Below, in pieces: positions 63,330-64,000 of a DNA stretch of 64,000 nucleotides. The translations under genes and the position numbers were made by a program. Numbering within the stretch: position 1 is the first letter of the stretch; each line of letters opens with the position of its first letter. The notes beneath the pieces are model-generated. The model ran no database searches, was not told the origin of the DNA, and was given only the letters and a program-made list of their open reading frames with translations. Origin of the DNA: Stenopsyche tienmushanensis (taxonomy: Eukaryota; Arthropoda; Insecta; Trichoptera; Stenopsychidae); assembly GCA_008973525.1 (NCBI GenBank), contig WACJ01000114.1, positions 310,001 to 374,000 of the forward strand. Reading direction: 5' to 3'.

Positions 63330-63710
63330 ATTTTCTTAATGTGCCATATGCGAACCATCGAATGTAGGCGATCTCCATAGGAGATTTTACTGGGGAAAGT
63401 ATTTAATGTGGTGGTTTCCCGTTGCCTTCCACACGTGGTTAAATAAGGATAGGATTATTTGGAAAGGTAGGAGGGGAGAGGATCTATGAATGAGTAGCGA
63501 AATTATCATTATATATAAATTATTGTTGGAAATTCAATCACTCACTCATGGGCGTCCCTGCACGACTATTAATTGCTGCAGCATTTATTTCTTTAAATTC
63601 AGGAAAACGGGGTAAACCTGGATTTAGACGATCGATCAGAAATATTAATATTTCTGATCTTTCAAATTTATTGGTACGATGAATGTTTTTCCACAATCTG
63701 GATTTGAAGT
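63330..63710. repeat. Dispersed repeat R-D, copy 2
   Basis: Same order of blocks as 38150-38440 (AATGTGCCATATGCGAACCA, GTAGGCGATCTCCATAGGAG, GGATAGGATTATTTGGAAAG, GATCGATCAGAAATATTAAT), but longer by about 70 bp. Confidence 0.6.
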
Positions 63711-64000
63711 CGAACCTTTAACAGCACTTAGTCAAGTCCTATTTTTATTAAATGTTAACCACACAGTGATTTTCTTGTGGTTGATTAAATGTCATTGTTG
63801 GTTTCATTTTTAATATCATTTGTATTATATGTTTATCTTTTATTTTGGCCTTTATATTTGAAATAATTTAAATAAGAATATATCTAATTGTTGCAGTTAT
63901 TGCTAGTATCACAGAAGTATGTTGACTTGCAGACTTGGGTTTTGACTAAAAAAAATCTTATATTAATCCTTTGAGTAGTGATTTAATTTTAAAATGACGT
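63711..64000. other. Unassigned AT-rich DNA to window edge
   Basis: Nothing is recognised. Confidence 0.4.

Noticed and set aside
1..64000. A bacterial-type operon, phage or defence system
   Set aside because: AT-rich spliced gene structure, TTAA and hAT insertions and lack of closely packed genes all point to eukaryotic DNA.

Overview
This window is eukaryotic, AT-rich, gene-poor DNA and most likely comes from an insect nuclear genome. The evidence is a spliced zinc-finger gene with an N-terminal ZAD domain, a family typical of insects, and a dense background of arthropod-type transposon remains: hAT, ZBED-type hAT, piggyBac, Tc1/mariner, Tigger/pogo, MULE-like, Harbinger-type, R1/Jockey/CR1-type LINEs, LTR fragments and Helitron-like ends. 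The order of insect cannot be decided from what I can see. I found no tRNA, rRNA or CRISPR array and no bacterial signal.

Layout. 1-10 kb holds the tail of a hAT element, an R1/Jockey-type LINE fragment, short MITE pieces, a degraded piggyBac transposase and a complete 871-bp hAT derivative with an 8-bp target duplication. 10-20 kb holds a CR1/Jockey-type LINE cut in two by a second copy of that hAT family, plus Helitron-like ends. 20-25 kb holds a 174-bp hAT MITE, a ZBED-type hAT split by a piggyBac-type MITE, a MULE-like transposase end and a Tigger fragment. 25-40 kb is mostly unassigned AT-rich DNA with LINE, LTR, piggyBac and Tc1 scraps and a 32-nt-arm perfect palindrome. 40-55 kb holds a degraded piggyBac and a ZBED-type hAT on the minus strand, an LTR, a third hAT copy, an R1-type LINE tail, a truncated fourth hAT copy, and a 2.75-kb composite piggyBac with other elements nested inside it.

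The only gene that looks intact and host-owned lies at 55387-62538 on the plus strand. It has five coding exons and encodes a 364-residue ZAD/C2H2 protein with four zinc fingers, an acidic tract and five SUMO-type consensus sites. Its 5.6-kb first intron is itself full of transposon remains. Its last intron (78 nt, or 57 nt with an alternative acceptor) is a multiple of three and stop-free, so three in-frame protein forms are possible.

No transposon here keeps an intact transposase or reverse transcriptase. The most distinctive material is (i) the hAT family of about 1 kb whose ends are packed with ATCCCGGGAT palindromes and which keeps only the C-terminal dimerisation part of its transposase, and (ii) several TTAA-flanked piggyBac-type MITEs that nest in, abut, or share target sites with other elements. 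All family assignments are by eye from translated motifs and termini; no database search was run.
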